Below, one piece after another: positions 36,281 to 47,399 of a stretch of DNA of 64,000 nucleotides. Numbering within the stretch: position 1 is the stretch's first letter; the number at the start of each line of letters is the position of its first letter. Position numbers and translations under genes: made by a program. The notes beneath the pieces were generated by a model that saw nothing but the letters and a program-made list of their open reading frames with translations, was not told the origin of the DNA and made no database searches. This DNA comes from Amphibalanus amphitrite (lineage: Eukaryota > Arthropoda > Thecostraca > Balanomorpha > Balanidae), in contig NW_024881842.1 in NCBI RefSeq assembly GCF_019059575.1, positions 310,001 to 374,000 on the forward strand. Reading direction: 5' to 3'.

Positions 36281-36968
36281 TTAAAGGTAGACTGCCACCT
36301 TTTTTTCACAAAACGGTTTTCACTAGAGCTGAGCCACCTATGTCCCAGACTGAAGTCGGTTTTCCGAAATTCGAACCCGTTTGCGAGAAATCGGAGACCA
36401 AAGTTCAGTTTGATGCCATTTTTTTAGTCCAAGAAAACCGACATCTCTACTGTTTATCGATAACTTTGAAACATGAATTTTCTCATCTTTTGGTAAATAT
36501 ATGTCAAAACTTTGATTGTTTCGAGATCAGAGAAGAATTTTGGAGTGTCAAAATAAAAGTTAAACTTATATATTCAGTAGTTCATTTTTTCCAAAAAAGT
36601 GTGGGAAATGGGGTTTAACATGGGCCAGACCCATTCCAAATGAGCCATGATTTTTAAATGTTTTACGAACTTAATAAATGCAAAATAAATTAAACATGGC
36701 CAATTTCTTATGAAATCATATATTAGTAAATCATAAAATACTTCACTTTTTCAAATAAAATGTAATAATCTTATGACCTTGAAGTCTAGTGATGTGTAAA
36801 CATTGTCGCTAGACATTAGCCGATTGATAATTGTATGATAATCGACAATTTTTTTCGCGATTCACGTGATGATACTTTGTCAGGTGAATTCTAAAATTTT
36901 GTTTTGTCCAGGGAATAAATCATAGGCCGATCTGAGAAAACTTTTTGAAGGTGGCAGTCTTCCTTTAA
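36281..36968. mobile_element. TTAA-flanked ~0.68-kb element nested in the hAT-like element
   Basis: AGGTAGACTGCCACCTT at 36285 is mirrored by AAGGTGGCAGTCTTCCT ending at 36964, with TTAA immediately outside both ends. It is AT-rich and non-coding. The TTAA could be a coincidence in such AT-rich DNA, so the superfamily is tentative. Confidence 0.6.
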
Positions 36969-37404
36969 AAAAAGCCTATTACGGGGAATCTTTTGGAATC
37001 ATAACGGGCTTGGTCAAATTAAGATTTTTCATTGGTCAAATGATAATGACGTAATAAACCCATATTGCCAAAACGTGAGCTGTGAATTTCGTTTGTCTTT
37101 TTTTGGGAGGCTCTCTCATAACAAAAGCACAGCATGGCACCACACGTGTGGCACGATGCCAAAAGTGGCCAAAAGTAGGTAATCTGAAGAAGTTGATGCC
37201 ATTTTTGAACTTGTAATTTTATTAGGAAAGTATTAGAGGTTGGTTGCTATTCTTACTAAATCGAAATTGTGTTGCACATACTAATAGGTCATATGAACAT
37301 TCTGGATTGGGATTTCATACCTGGCAGAAGTGGATTGCTGGATTATTTTTTAACAAAACTGACCTATTTGGCTTCCAGGTTTGATTTCCTAACATCTGTC
37401 CATA

Positions 37405-37535
37405 GGCGGCAGAACAGGGGGGGGTGGCACCAGGGTACAGTCCCCCCCCCCATAGATTTTGGCATTTTAGCATTAGCCCTACTGGCGTTGCAGAAAGAAT
37501 GTGACCAAAATGAAAATCTGCAGTGCCCTGCTGCC
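37405..37535. repeat. Interspersed repeat copy 2 (shared with 7588-7720)
   Basis: Starts ATAGGCGGCAGAAC, has a G-run, a C-run, then GATTTTGGCATTTTAGCATT and TGGCGTTGCAGA. Same orientation and order as the copy near 7.6 kb; nested within the hAT-like element. Confidence 0.65.
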
Positions 37536-37835
37536 ACTGCATCTGTCTGTACTGTTTGTTCTTTGAATTAAAGTGGCTGTAGCTTGTTGATAAGATTGTC
37601 ATCAGTGCTGTCATGAAAAAGTTACAATTGGTCACAAAAAGTAGCAATATGCATGTACTTGGTTTATTTTAAACGTAGTACAAATGTTGTTTATTTAAAT
37701 TCAAATTTAATGATGATACCTTATGATCACAAGTGGTCTTAACCAATAACCATGTCCACAAGTGGTAATTCTCAATTGTATTGCACTGTAAGGCGTACAA
37801 TTATGTAGGATAAGGGTTTCATTGGCTACATGTTG

Positions 37836-38042
37836 TCGTGAGATCCATACAGATCATAGGTCCTCCACAAATTTTTGCCCGCTGGATCCACAGAGATCAT
37901 AGATCCGACCCCTAAATTTTGGCGAGAGATCCATTCAGATCATAGATCCAACCCCTGAATTTTGTCAAGAGATCAACTCGGATCATAGATCCAACCCCTC
38001 TATTTTGTCGAGAGATCCACTGAGATCATAGATCCAGCTCTC
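37836..38042 (+). repeat. ~41-base minisatellite, right end of the hAT-like element
   Basis: About five units matching the left array (GATCATAGATCCAACCCCT; ATTTTGTCGAGAGATCCACT). The array ends directly against the right terminal repeat. Confidence 0.85.
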
Positions 38043-38069
38043 GGATCCAAGCACATGTCTGGTACGTAA

Positions 38070-41000
38070 CATTTTAGCGGTGGTGACTAGTAAGGGCCAG
38101 AAATGGCCACGGCGGTTGGCGCACCGCCTTAGTCGTAGAAATTGTATATTATGCAAACAAATGATGGGCTCATTTTCAGGCTGCATGTTTGCTTTACTGT
38201 AAGGTTTCGGTAATGGGCGTCGATAACCTTGCTCTCCGGATGTCTCAAACCCCAAATCATCGATAATCCTCTAGTTCGGTTTCCGTGATGGTCCAGCGGT
38301 GTTGCGGTTGCGATGCTACTGTAAAGCAACTGTACTGCAAAAGACAACAAGCATAGCATGATTGAATTCGTGCTTTTTATTTATTGCTTACACTGTTGGA
38401 GACGTTGCTGATACAAGTTAGAACAGACCGAACATTTACCTCTGGTTGTGATATGGTTGTCACCTATATCCTATGTGTAACGAAGAAGCACCTGAGGGTA
38501 CAACTTCATTAGGCATTTTAGACATTCAATACGAATGTGCCAAAGCACTTCAAACGCTTAACAATGCTTCCACGCCATATTGTACTGATTGTGGTGCTTC
38601 GATCTATATCTGTTGTGAATCAGCTTATCTTACATGTGCGATGTATTTCCCTCGGCATGTATTTATTCCGCTGGTTACTTTTTTGATGCATGGGAACGTC
38701 CCACACCTGTCTTACATACCTAAATTCGTCAAACCTAATTTGATGGGCCCATGATGACCATGTTTTACGCCCCGTGCATCAATCAAAACCACTGTCTATT
38801 ATAACGTTTCGTATAGCATGGCTGACACTTGTTAGCAAGTACGAAGCAAACAAATCGATTATGTCATTGGATCCCAGACAGATAACTAAAGTCGCGATAG
38901 TGGAGGCCTGCAAATGTCACAAGTCTATCAATCTCAATGAACGCTACGACAGAGAGGTTATTGAATTGATAACTGGGGATCGCATATGATATGCATGTTC
39001 GGGATAACCTGGCGTCTCGAATGGTGTGAATGTGTTGGCATCTGCAACAGTATCACGTTCGAATATCCTGACTTCAAAGCTAAGCAATGCAAACCTTTCC
39101 ATATTTCAAGGATGTTTGATCTTTCAACCCCTTCTCTTTGGGCTAGAATGCCCTCCTTTTTCTCCATCGCATTCGCAATAAATCATCTGAGGCGCTTCAA
39201 ATGTCATGAAATAACCTTGAAATGCCATGAAGGAATAATGAATAGACAGTAGCACGTCGTATTTCCAGATGCATTTATTCTACCACATGGAAGTTTTGAA
39301 AAGCTGGCGATGCCGAATGTTGAACAGCATGCACTGGAGACGTAAGATTTGAGGATTGGTATTTATTCGGCTGCCCTGAAACTAGACCGGGGTGGGGCCA
39401 GGTGCGTAATATGCGACAACATTGTTGCACGTACGCCAAGTCTTATAAAATGAAATTCATAGTGTGTCTGGAATGTAAAGACGACAGTCAAACTATTAAA
39501 AAAAAACTCACAAATGCCATTTTTGAGGTAAAAAAATGGCATAAGTATCTTGTCATTTTTCGTTTCCAGATACAACAGATAACCCGGACATTTGTCTTTG
39601 GATGTAATACTGTTTCACTATTTGCATATTTGAATTTTGAGTTTTTCCTGAACCTCATATTTTATCGACAAAAATTTATTGAAATGTAGAATTTACCAAA
39701 TTTATTTGCAGATAAATTATGAAATGGATGATTAGCCTTTCATATTTTATTTCATTGTATCAAAATTGTAGGTTCATCTCCCGTACTCAAAAGCTCCTTT
39801 TCATCTCGATCCCAGACTCCTCGTATATTTTATCTTCCCGTGCTTCAGTTTTTCTCCATTGTTCTACCTGCCCTGAACCTGTATCCTTCTGTTGTACTGG
39901 ATCCCTACCTGGTTCTTTGACCACGCATCACTAGGCAATGCCGTATGAGAGCGGAAGGAGCCGCCGAGGCCGAGCTGGCGATGTCTACCCATATGCAGGC
40001 GCCCCAGCGGGCCTAGAAGAGACCTAATACGGAGACACAGTTGCCTCACTGGAGCGGCGCCGCACTTGGCGCTGCCACCGTTGAATCTTCTCTCAGGGGT
40101 CACGGCAGCACTCTGACCCAGGACAGGTGAGATAAAGAGAGAAATGTGGAGGTGTTCGGATAGATAGAATGACGGTTCTTGCCGTCGATTATGTAGCCAC
40201 AGCTTACTCCTCGTTGATATACGATTACTATGACTGTTTTGCCGACGTACTAAGAATGAATTAAGCTGACGTTCACTTATCTGCTTATATTTTCCTTCTT
40301 ATCCCCTGTCGGACTGTCACTTTGTGTGTTTTACCAATGTACCATCTTCTTAATGACCACGGGAATGTTTTGAGCACTACATGAAACATGGATGACGTGG
40401 GAACATGCTACTTTGGTGGACGAATGCTTACCGATGCGGCATTGGGGTGACATGTATGAAAACATGCATTGGGAACATGAGAGTGGCAAGTTCCTCTCGC
40501 GAGATCCATTACCGTGCTGACACGGACTAATCAATTTCCCCTGGGCGTGAGAAGCAATCGGTATTGTTTGAAACATATCGAGATTCCGTTTAGGGCCAAA
40601 TAATGATGTTCAGTAGGTGACCTTAAAATAAAGTCGCATCAGTGCAAACAATAGCAATGGTTTGAACCATGCATATTTGAATAAGTTGGGAGGGTTTATG
40701 GTGGAAATGCATGTGCATTTCAATACTTTGAACTGATTATATGAAAGCTGGTTGACCCGGGTAACCATCTGGCTGGTTGGCTCACATATGCCTGAGCTCG
40801 ATAGTCTTGTCTTGACTTAAACATTTTTGATTAAAGACCTTTTAAGAAATTGATATGTTGGGGAAACAACGGAATTGGGATGTTTGATCGACGTCATTGA
40901 ATTATGCCGTCCTCTGAACGTTGAAACATCAATGAGTATCCCGGAGACATGCCATAAGTTTGGGAGGTCTGGAAAGGCAAAGAAATCGAATGTCATCCTA

Positions 41001-41880
41001 ATCATGGATTGTATGAGATGCTACGGCAACTACGGCTCAAAGCTGAATGAGGATGGGCTGAGCCAGTGAACAATGGATGGTGAAATCTACTTACTGAAAA
41101 ATGGTACTCATCACCTTGCCAACTTCCTCAGGACAACCTCCTTACTAAGAGTTAAATTAACTTTTTTTTTCGGATTATGTTGCAGATCGTTGGCTAACCT
41201 TTTCCTCACAACAGTACATTATGTTTAGTTGCCCATTTCCCTTGATTTTTACTGCCATTTTTCATCCAATTATCTCGTGTCGCGATGATTCCAAGCTTGC
41301 AGGCTGTTTTCACTAACCCGCTGTCCTTGCGTAGCGCCTTTACCACACCCATTATCATACCTAAGAAGGGGTTGGGCTGTTAATTTGGAAAATGCTACTC
41401 ACAGCTTTCGAGTTGCGCTGAGTTACCGGAATGCGCGATTCACTGAGTTAGCACCATTCGTTAAATGAAAAAATACGCATTGGATATGTGGGTGATATCT
41501 GGCCCATATATGACCATATTTGGTCGACAATGATGGAAAGTCGGGGCATTCGCACTTGACGTTTTCTGAGCGTTGTGTTTTTTCATTAGGTAGGGCCGTA
41601 ACGCTAAAAAAGAAACCGCCACGAAGCGGGCGAAATGCATTCAATCGCGCATCCCTACATATTTGTAACAGCGCCTGACGCTGTTTGACGGAGGGGGGGG
41701 GGGGGTGAACGCCGGGTTGACATAGACTCGCCTTTGTCCTGCACGTTCCTCGTCGCTTGATGGCAAGTGTCCAGAGTTCTTCTTTGTCAACAGTAGCCTT
41801 AGTGTCATTACAATAGTCAAATGTTGATTGAATCTAAACCTGTTAACGTAAATCCAATGACGTTACTGATCGTATGTCTT
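38070..41880. other. No recognised gene
   Basis: Mostly AT-rich. A GC-rich island at 39935-40130 ends in a possible donor (GACAG/GTGAGA at about 40128) and could be an untranslated first exon, but no frame in it is recognisable. A G-run of about 16 bases lies at 41691-41706. Confidence 0.45.
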
Positions 41881-41919
41881 GTATCCCTGTCTCCCGTCTC
41901 TATGCCGCGCGGTCCGCTA

Positions 41920-42089
41920 ACTCTGTCTATGGTGCCGCAGCTGGTGGGTGTCGGCTGAGCCGGGCTCGGTCGATGTCCTGACCCGACCTGACCTGAGCTG
42001 AGCACTGCTGCGGCTGCCGCGCGCCGTACCGCTGCCACGGGGCAGCTCTGAGCTGCCAGTCGGAGTCCGAGGGACGCTGCTGAGAACGG
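41920..42089 (+). other. Candidate untranslated first exon in a GC-rich island
   Basis: A GC-rich block containing AGGTC/GACCT pentamers ends in a consensus donor (GAACG then GTGAGC, GT at about 42090). The only ATG near its start is followed at once by a stop, so if transcribed it would be 5' UTR. A possible partner is the open mini-exon at 42948-43007. There is no protein match, so this is weak. Confidence 0.25.
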
Positions 42090-42232
42090 TGAGCATCCGT
42101 CGGTACAGGGGAACTTAGGTGTCACCGTGGTTTTAAGGGTTGTGCTGACTGTTTTGTTGTTGTTGTTGTTGTTGTTTAAGAGGCGTGTTTGTGACGTTGG
42201 AACTTCGTGCGCTGTGTGACTTCTAGATGAAT

Positions 42233-42858
42233 TACTATGAACGTCAAACCGCTTGAGACCCCACTTTTTTGCGATAATTTTTAAATGCGTCAACTCTCGT
42301 TGACAATATTCTGGCAATGTGTGTTTCAGAACCTGCCGAAACTTTTATTACTAAGGTATTTTGACGCCAAACGATTATGGAAGGTACTTCTCATTCACTC
42401 GTAATGCTAAGGTCAATTCAGGCCCGGGCAGAGGCTTGTGCTCGGCCACACTCGAGCCCCGCCACCAGCGCCATCTGCTCTAAATGCCATCTACTAGCGC
42501 CCGCTACCGCTACCAGCTACCGCCCACCATCAAGCCTGAATGGAGCGAGGGACGCGAGTGACCGGTCGCCGGGCAAGGAGCGCCGGAGGGGTAGGGCGGA
42601 GCTTAGCGCTGACGTCATTACGTGGCTCCGCCCCATGAGCGCGTAGCCTCTACCCAAACAGCTGATTCGTTCCGTGAAATTTAACATTACCAGTGAATGA
42701 GAAGTACCTTTCATAATCGTTTGGCGTCAAAATACCTTAGTAATAAAAGTTTCGGCAGGTTCTGAAACACACATTGCCAGAATATTGTCAACGAGAGTTG
42801 ACGCATTTTAAAATAATCGCAAAAAAGTGGGGTCTCAAGCGGTTTGACGTCCATAGTA
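42233..42858. mobile_element. Foldback/TIR element with GC-rich core, ~0.63 kb
   Basis: The left arm (42233-42410) and right arm (42686-42858) are reverse complements (for example GTCAAACCGCTTGAGACCCC and its complement at about 42831-42850). The core (42411-42685) is GC-rich, unlike the AT-rich arms, and carries no recognisable frame. Confidence 0.8.
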
Positions 42859-42947
42859 GTGTAGGGTAAAAGAGGATGATATCGATGAATCCCCCACCCC
42901 GCATCATCAAATGTCGGGCCAAGTATGACGCTACGCTTTTGTTTCAG

Positions 42948-43007
42948 GCTCCGTCGAACAACGCTACCACCCAGGCGGAGACCACCGATCCCGCCTCAAC
43001 CAGCCGT
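42948..43007 (+). CDS. Possible 20-codon exon, unrecognised
   Basis: A good acceptor (TTTTGTTTCAG ending 42947) precedes an open 60-base frame rich in Thr, Ser and Asn, followed by GTGAGA at 43008. Length is a multiple of three. No family match; it may be a chance pairing of splice-like sites. Confidence 0.2.
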
Positions 43008-43294
43008 GTGAGAAGAGGTGTCTGTTCACACCACAGTCACACAGAGTGAAACGAGTCGACATTTGTACCGGTCTGCGTTCGCAGTCCAAATATATGCCGA
43101 AATCACATGTTTTGTGTTTGCCGTGACATTTGTCGCATCTTGTAGCTATTCGAATGAATACGAAAGTACGAATTGCATCGGGTGGACACATATGGGCCTT
43201 CCATCTATTACAATTTCACCTCACACATTCACATACTCTGGAGTAAATGGACATCGCACAGGTTTCCATAACGGGTGTTGTCTTCACAAGACTA

Positions 43295-44915
43295 TAGGTG
43301 AGCCATAAAGATTTACCCATCGATAAATTCACTTTATTTCCAAACGGGTTGGCGTAGGTATGCCATCTTTTGCACATATGTCGCAAATTTGTCTCCAATC
43401 CTGACAGTGTAGCTCATTTTGTATATGCTCGTCCACTGTCTCTGCTACGCTCCTGAAATGCGAGGTCGTCTTAACGCACATCCGCCGCTCCTGAAATTCA
43501 GGAATCACCACTGGGTGTTGGCTGCTTAACCCGCGCACCGACGGGGGTCTGCGCCAACTTCGCACCGACGGGGGGGGGGGGGGCGGATGACCGCCCCCCC
43601 CCCCCTGAGATCTCGAGAACGAAGCAAGATAGCGACAAGCGGCAAACGGCATCGGATACGCACGGTCAAGATCTACAATTTTTACTAAGGTCATTTTCAG
43701 GTCAGGTCAAAGATGACGTCACAGGGGTCGAAAAAGTCAAAATGGAGGCGCTAGATATGGAGAGAGTTTTTCTCGAATAACTTTCGAATTAGTCAAGATA
43801 GGAACAAACTAAGGGCATCATCGTAATCCTCTCGTCAATCCGCATCGAATGATATATATGTTGACCTCGAAAGGTCAAGGTCAAAGGTTGACCTCAGGTC
43901 ACGTGACCTCGAGGTCATCATGTATGTCATTCGATGCGTCTTGACGAGCTGAACACAATGAGACCATCCACGCGTCTGTATCTTGTTCCTGTACGGAGTT
44001 ATTGGCCAAAAACCTGTGGTGACCTTTGATGACGTCACATGACCTCACAGCTGCCCAACAGCAAAACAGACCTCAAGGTAGTGAAGGTTGATCGTATATG
44101 AAGTCATGTATGGTATATGGGGCCATTCCGACCCGTTTTAGTGGTAAAAACAGGGAGTTGATTTTTCCCCCATTGACTTATAATGGGGAGGTCGCGAAAT
44201 TGACCTGACCTTAGGTCACCGATATCAAAATTCCGAGATATACAAATTGTAGCTACTAATGACCTAATAACATCCTGCGACTTTCAAAGGCCTCCGACAT
44301 CTACTGTAGCTCTGGCACGGTGACAAAGTTGCAAAAAAGTGGCTTGAGGTTGGGTCATTCAAAGTGACCTGGTGACCTGACCTTGAAAGGTAGGAGGTTC
44401 AAACTTGCACACCATGTGTAAAAGTGATGAGGGAATAGTCATACCAAATTTCGCGGCGCTACGCGCCGCGGTTTTCCCGCTATTCGCGAAAAACCTCAGG
44501 GGGGGGCGGATATCCGCCCCCCCCCGTCGGTGCGCGGGTTAACACTCCTTGGTCTAAAGAATGCTGGGCACAATTTATCCCCGACTTCAGCCCCACGGGC
44601 TTCGCAAACTGAAATATCCTGAAAACCCGACTCTACCGAGTCCCTGAAACACCGCAAATGACACGGCGCAGCATTGTTATAGCATGGGTGATCGAGGAAA
44701 ATAAGTGAAAAAAGACTGTGCGGCGGCCGCGTGCCATAGTGCTCTTGCGTCTCGGGCGCGTAACGTGAGAAGAATGCAAGCATACAGAAAACAGACAACA
44801 TTTATTAGCAAAGGAGATGACGTTGTTAAATGTATGTAAAAGATGCCATAGCTATGTCAGCGCGCCTTGAATCAAAGTTAAATTTTTGATGGGTAAATCT
44901 TTATGGCTCACCCTG
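43295..44915 (-). mobile_element. Mariner-like relic split by TTAA element B
   Basis: TIR-like ends share GGTGAGCCATAAAGATTTAC (left, about 43297) with its complement at right (about 44894-44913), and the right terminus reads CACCCTG then TA. Removing the TTAA insertion leaves about 0.6 kb. A minus-strand frame near 43450-43330 reads VAETVDEHIQNELHCQDWRQ, suggestive of a degraded transposase C-terminus, but no catalytic motif is visible. Confidence 0.55.
43526..44542. mobile_element. TTAA-flanked TIR element B (piggyBac-like), ~1.0 kb, rich in AGGTCA sites
   Basis: TTAA occurs at 43526-43529 and 44539-44542. Terminal repeats read CCCGCGCACCGACGGGGG (left) and the complement at right. The left end carries a second CGCACCGACGGGG copy (43561) followed by a G-run/C-run hairpin (43570-43605); a matching hairpin lies at right (44499-44525). 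The interior has many AGGTCA/TGACCT half-sites, including TCAAGGTCA near 43877, an inverted pair at 43896-43909, and TGACGTCA at about 43713 and 44032. No transposase. It shares blocks such as CCCATTGACTTATAATGGGG with element C at about 55.7 kb. Confidence 0.85.
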
Positions 44916-44921
44916 TATGTA

Positions 44922-46279
44922 CAGGGTGGAAAGTAATTACGCGAACATGTATTTTCTTACAATTTCGCCTGTCAGTGGAGATTTTGCATGAGCGCGGGCT
45001 GTTATGGAACATGACTGGTCGTGTTTGTTGTCGCCTCATCTAACAAAAGTGACCTTACTTTGAAAAATGACTTGGAAGGTCTACAACACCTCTCGGCTTC
45101 GAGTGGTGCTGACGCCATACGCTGCTCAAGACCAAAATGGGCAAAGAGATCAATTTGAAGTTGCCAGGGAAAGCGTTTGTGATTATTTTGGCTGGATTGG
45201 TGCGGAAGGGACTCGGAACGGTCTCGGCACCAGCATTACTCAATTACACGTTTGGTTGAAGCATAATAAAACTTAAGAGGACTTAAAAAGCAAAGCCGTT
45301 GGCGGCAGTAAAACCTCGGCGAATTCAGGCGCCGAATGGGTGGTCACCATTTCCGCGACCAAACGACAACAGTCGACCCGAAAACAGGCGAAATGGTTTA
45401 CTTTGGCCGGGTACCCCATCTAAGATATCACGATTCATGCATAAATCCGTGAAAATTCGAAAATCAAACCGTACAAACAATCGAGATGGCCAAAATTCAT
45501 GAATTAACAGCAGGATTGTCAATTTAAGTTTTCTTAAGACCGCCAAACCTGAACAGAGGAGGACAGGCAGCTGGCTTTGTGGTTGGGTGAGACATCTTCG
45601 AAGCTATTTCATCCGTCAAACCTGCAGAACAACGCGTTGGGGGCTGCTGATGCGTCCGACGTCCCGCCCGTCCCAACCTTCAAACATCCGGCAAAGGAAC
45701 ACACATCAGCGTGTTATGAGCGCCCGGATGGTGTCAGAATTGCATGTAGTGACCAACAAGGCCACAAAAAATAAAGTATACAACTAGTGGAACATCCTTC
45801 CAGACGAGTCTCTTTATCTAATCCATCAATGCACCAAAAGGGGCAAAATGATTGAGCGCACTTTTGTGCCCAACGCAAAGAAACTCTTCTTCATGATTGA
45901 TAAAGTCCTTCCTCTCACGGCCAAAAAGACGCAAGACTGGTGCTTTGAGAACCCGTTCTTCTTCTGGGCATATAATGGTCAATCTGGGAATAGCCCAGAC
46001 CTCAATTTGATCAAAAATATCCAGGCGACTCTTCAGGAGAGCGTCTAAGAGCTGCTAGTAGCCACTAACATCGATTGCCTCACCAGACAGCTCCAGGAGG
46101 CGTGGACTAAGCTTTGGCCAACAGTGCTTGACATGCTCATGTCAATTATGCCTGAACGCCTTTGTCAGTGTATCGCACATAAATAGGAATATATGAAAAG
46201 ATGAAATTTTCATGTCACCGCCGCTTTTTCCATTGCTATAAGACGAAAAAGTATGTTCGCGTAATTACTTTCCACCCTG
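44922..46279 (+). mobile_element. Mariner/Tc1-like transposon, 1,358 bp, dead transposase
   Basis: Terminal inverted repeats of about 27 bases (CAGGGTGGAAAGTAATTACG...) are perfectly inverted, each flanked by TA (44920-44921, 46280-46281). The plus-strand interior encodes transposase fragments: an N-terminal piece from 45067, then from about 45850 a C-terminal piece with TAKKTQDW and GNSPDLNLIKN. In active relatives the last motif is NSPDLNPIEN, so the catalytic acidic residue is replaced by Lys. Frameshifts and stops separate the pieces. Length and target site fit mariner-type elements. Confidence 0.9.
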
Positions 46280-46385
46280 TATAGCATTGGGGAACCCTCG
46301 ACGGCGGAATGGTGACAGGAGCGCCACGGACGGCGGAGCCAGGAACTAGTAAAACAGGAACTATTGTTGTGGCCTGTGTTGTGTT

Positions 46386-47388
46386 AAGCCCCGGTCACAC
46401 ATACACGACGCACGGCCCGCGCACCAAAAATTCATTCATTTAGGTCAATGCGTCGTCCTGCGCTATGCATTCGTTACTCGTTCGTCGAGTGCGCTGGGCC
46501 AACGGTATCATGCGTCGTCATTCGTTGCGTGCGTCGACAATTTTTGTGCATGCTCAAAAATGTGCGTTGAGCTCGACGCACGAAGACGAACGCCAGACAC
46601 ACGCGGAGCGCGTTGGGCCAGCGCCAGATACACGCGGAACACACGCTGGGTATTCGTTGTGTGCTCGTCGGCTGATGCGTAGCGAATACCTAGCGCGGAC
46701 ATAGCGTGCCTCTAACGCATGTCTAACGGATACGCATAGACTATAAAGGCGTGATAAACAAGAGCTGAACGAGTATGTAGCGCGCACGGCGTTCGTCTGG
46801 CGTATGTCTACGGTCCCGCCCTACCTCCTCATTTCTCCTTCTACCCTAATGGGCAACTCTTCTGCGTCATTGCTGCATAGTGCATAGGCTCCTTTCAATT
46901 CCTCCTGCTCTTGATGCCAGAATTTAGTGTTTTTCTTCGTGCAGGTCGCCTTTCGTCCCTTTGCCTTGGGAGGCATCTTGATATCCCTTAATTCCATGGA
47001 TGGCCGATGAGGGTGTGCCCTCCTTGGCGTCCTACTGATATGACAACAGGCAAGACGGACCACTGCGCCGCTGCAAAGTGAAGTTCGCTGACTGTGCGTT
47101 GAATGCGCGGTGTACGCGCGATCCATGCGTCCCGTGCGCTAGCAAGCCGCTGTGCATCCGTTGTGTGTGCGCACTTTATGCGCTCTGTATTCGCTATGTA
47201 GGTGCCCTGTATACGCCCGGCGCGCTGGCAAAGCGCTTGCAGCGCGTTGTGCATTCGTTGTAAAGCTGCTATTTCCTGCTGACTCTTGACAAAAGTTGGT
47301 CACACATCAACGCACGACGACGCACTGGTCTTTTTGCAATGCGCCGGCCTGCGCCGGCCGTACGTCATGTATGTGTGACCGGGCCTTT
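46386..47388. mobile_element. TIR element with CCGGTCACACAT ends, ~1.0 kb
   Basis: The left end reads AAGCCCCGGTCACACATACA and the right end TGTATGTGTGACCGGGCCTT; a further similar CGACGACGCA-type repeat lies just inside each end. The interior is full of short CGCA/TGCG/TCGT motifs in both orientations and has no recognisable coding frame. Superfamily unknown; a TTA-like target duplication is possible. Confidence 0.75.
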
Positions 47389-47399
47389 ACGCCCGTTCA

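Larger units (their letters stand above)
35165..38061. mobile_element. hAT-like non-autonomous element, 2.9 kb
   Basis: The terminal inverted repeats are CAGACATGTGCTTGGATCC at 35165-35183 and its complement ending at 38061. The 8-base sequence GTACGTAA is repeated directly outside both ends (35157-35164 and 38062-38069). An 8-base duplication with a CAG start is characteristic of the hAT superfamily. No transposase frame is present. Both ends carry a minisatellite of about 41 bases per unit, and at least two other repeats are nested inside. Confidence 0.88.

Noticed and set aside
36340..36618. 92-residue frame inside the TTAA-flanked AT-rich element
   Set aside because: It lies within a non-coding MITE-like repeat and has no transposase or other motif.
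35215..38042. Possible CRISPR-like arrays (41-base repeats)
   Set aside because: The units are contiguous minisatellite copies with no unique spacers, in an intron-containing animal genome.
39930..40130. GC-rich island as a coding exon
   Set aside because: Each frame has stops or lacks recognisable residues; only the terminal donor-like site is suggestive.
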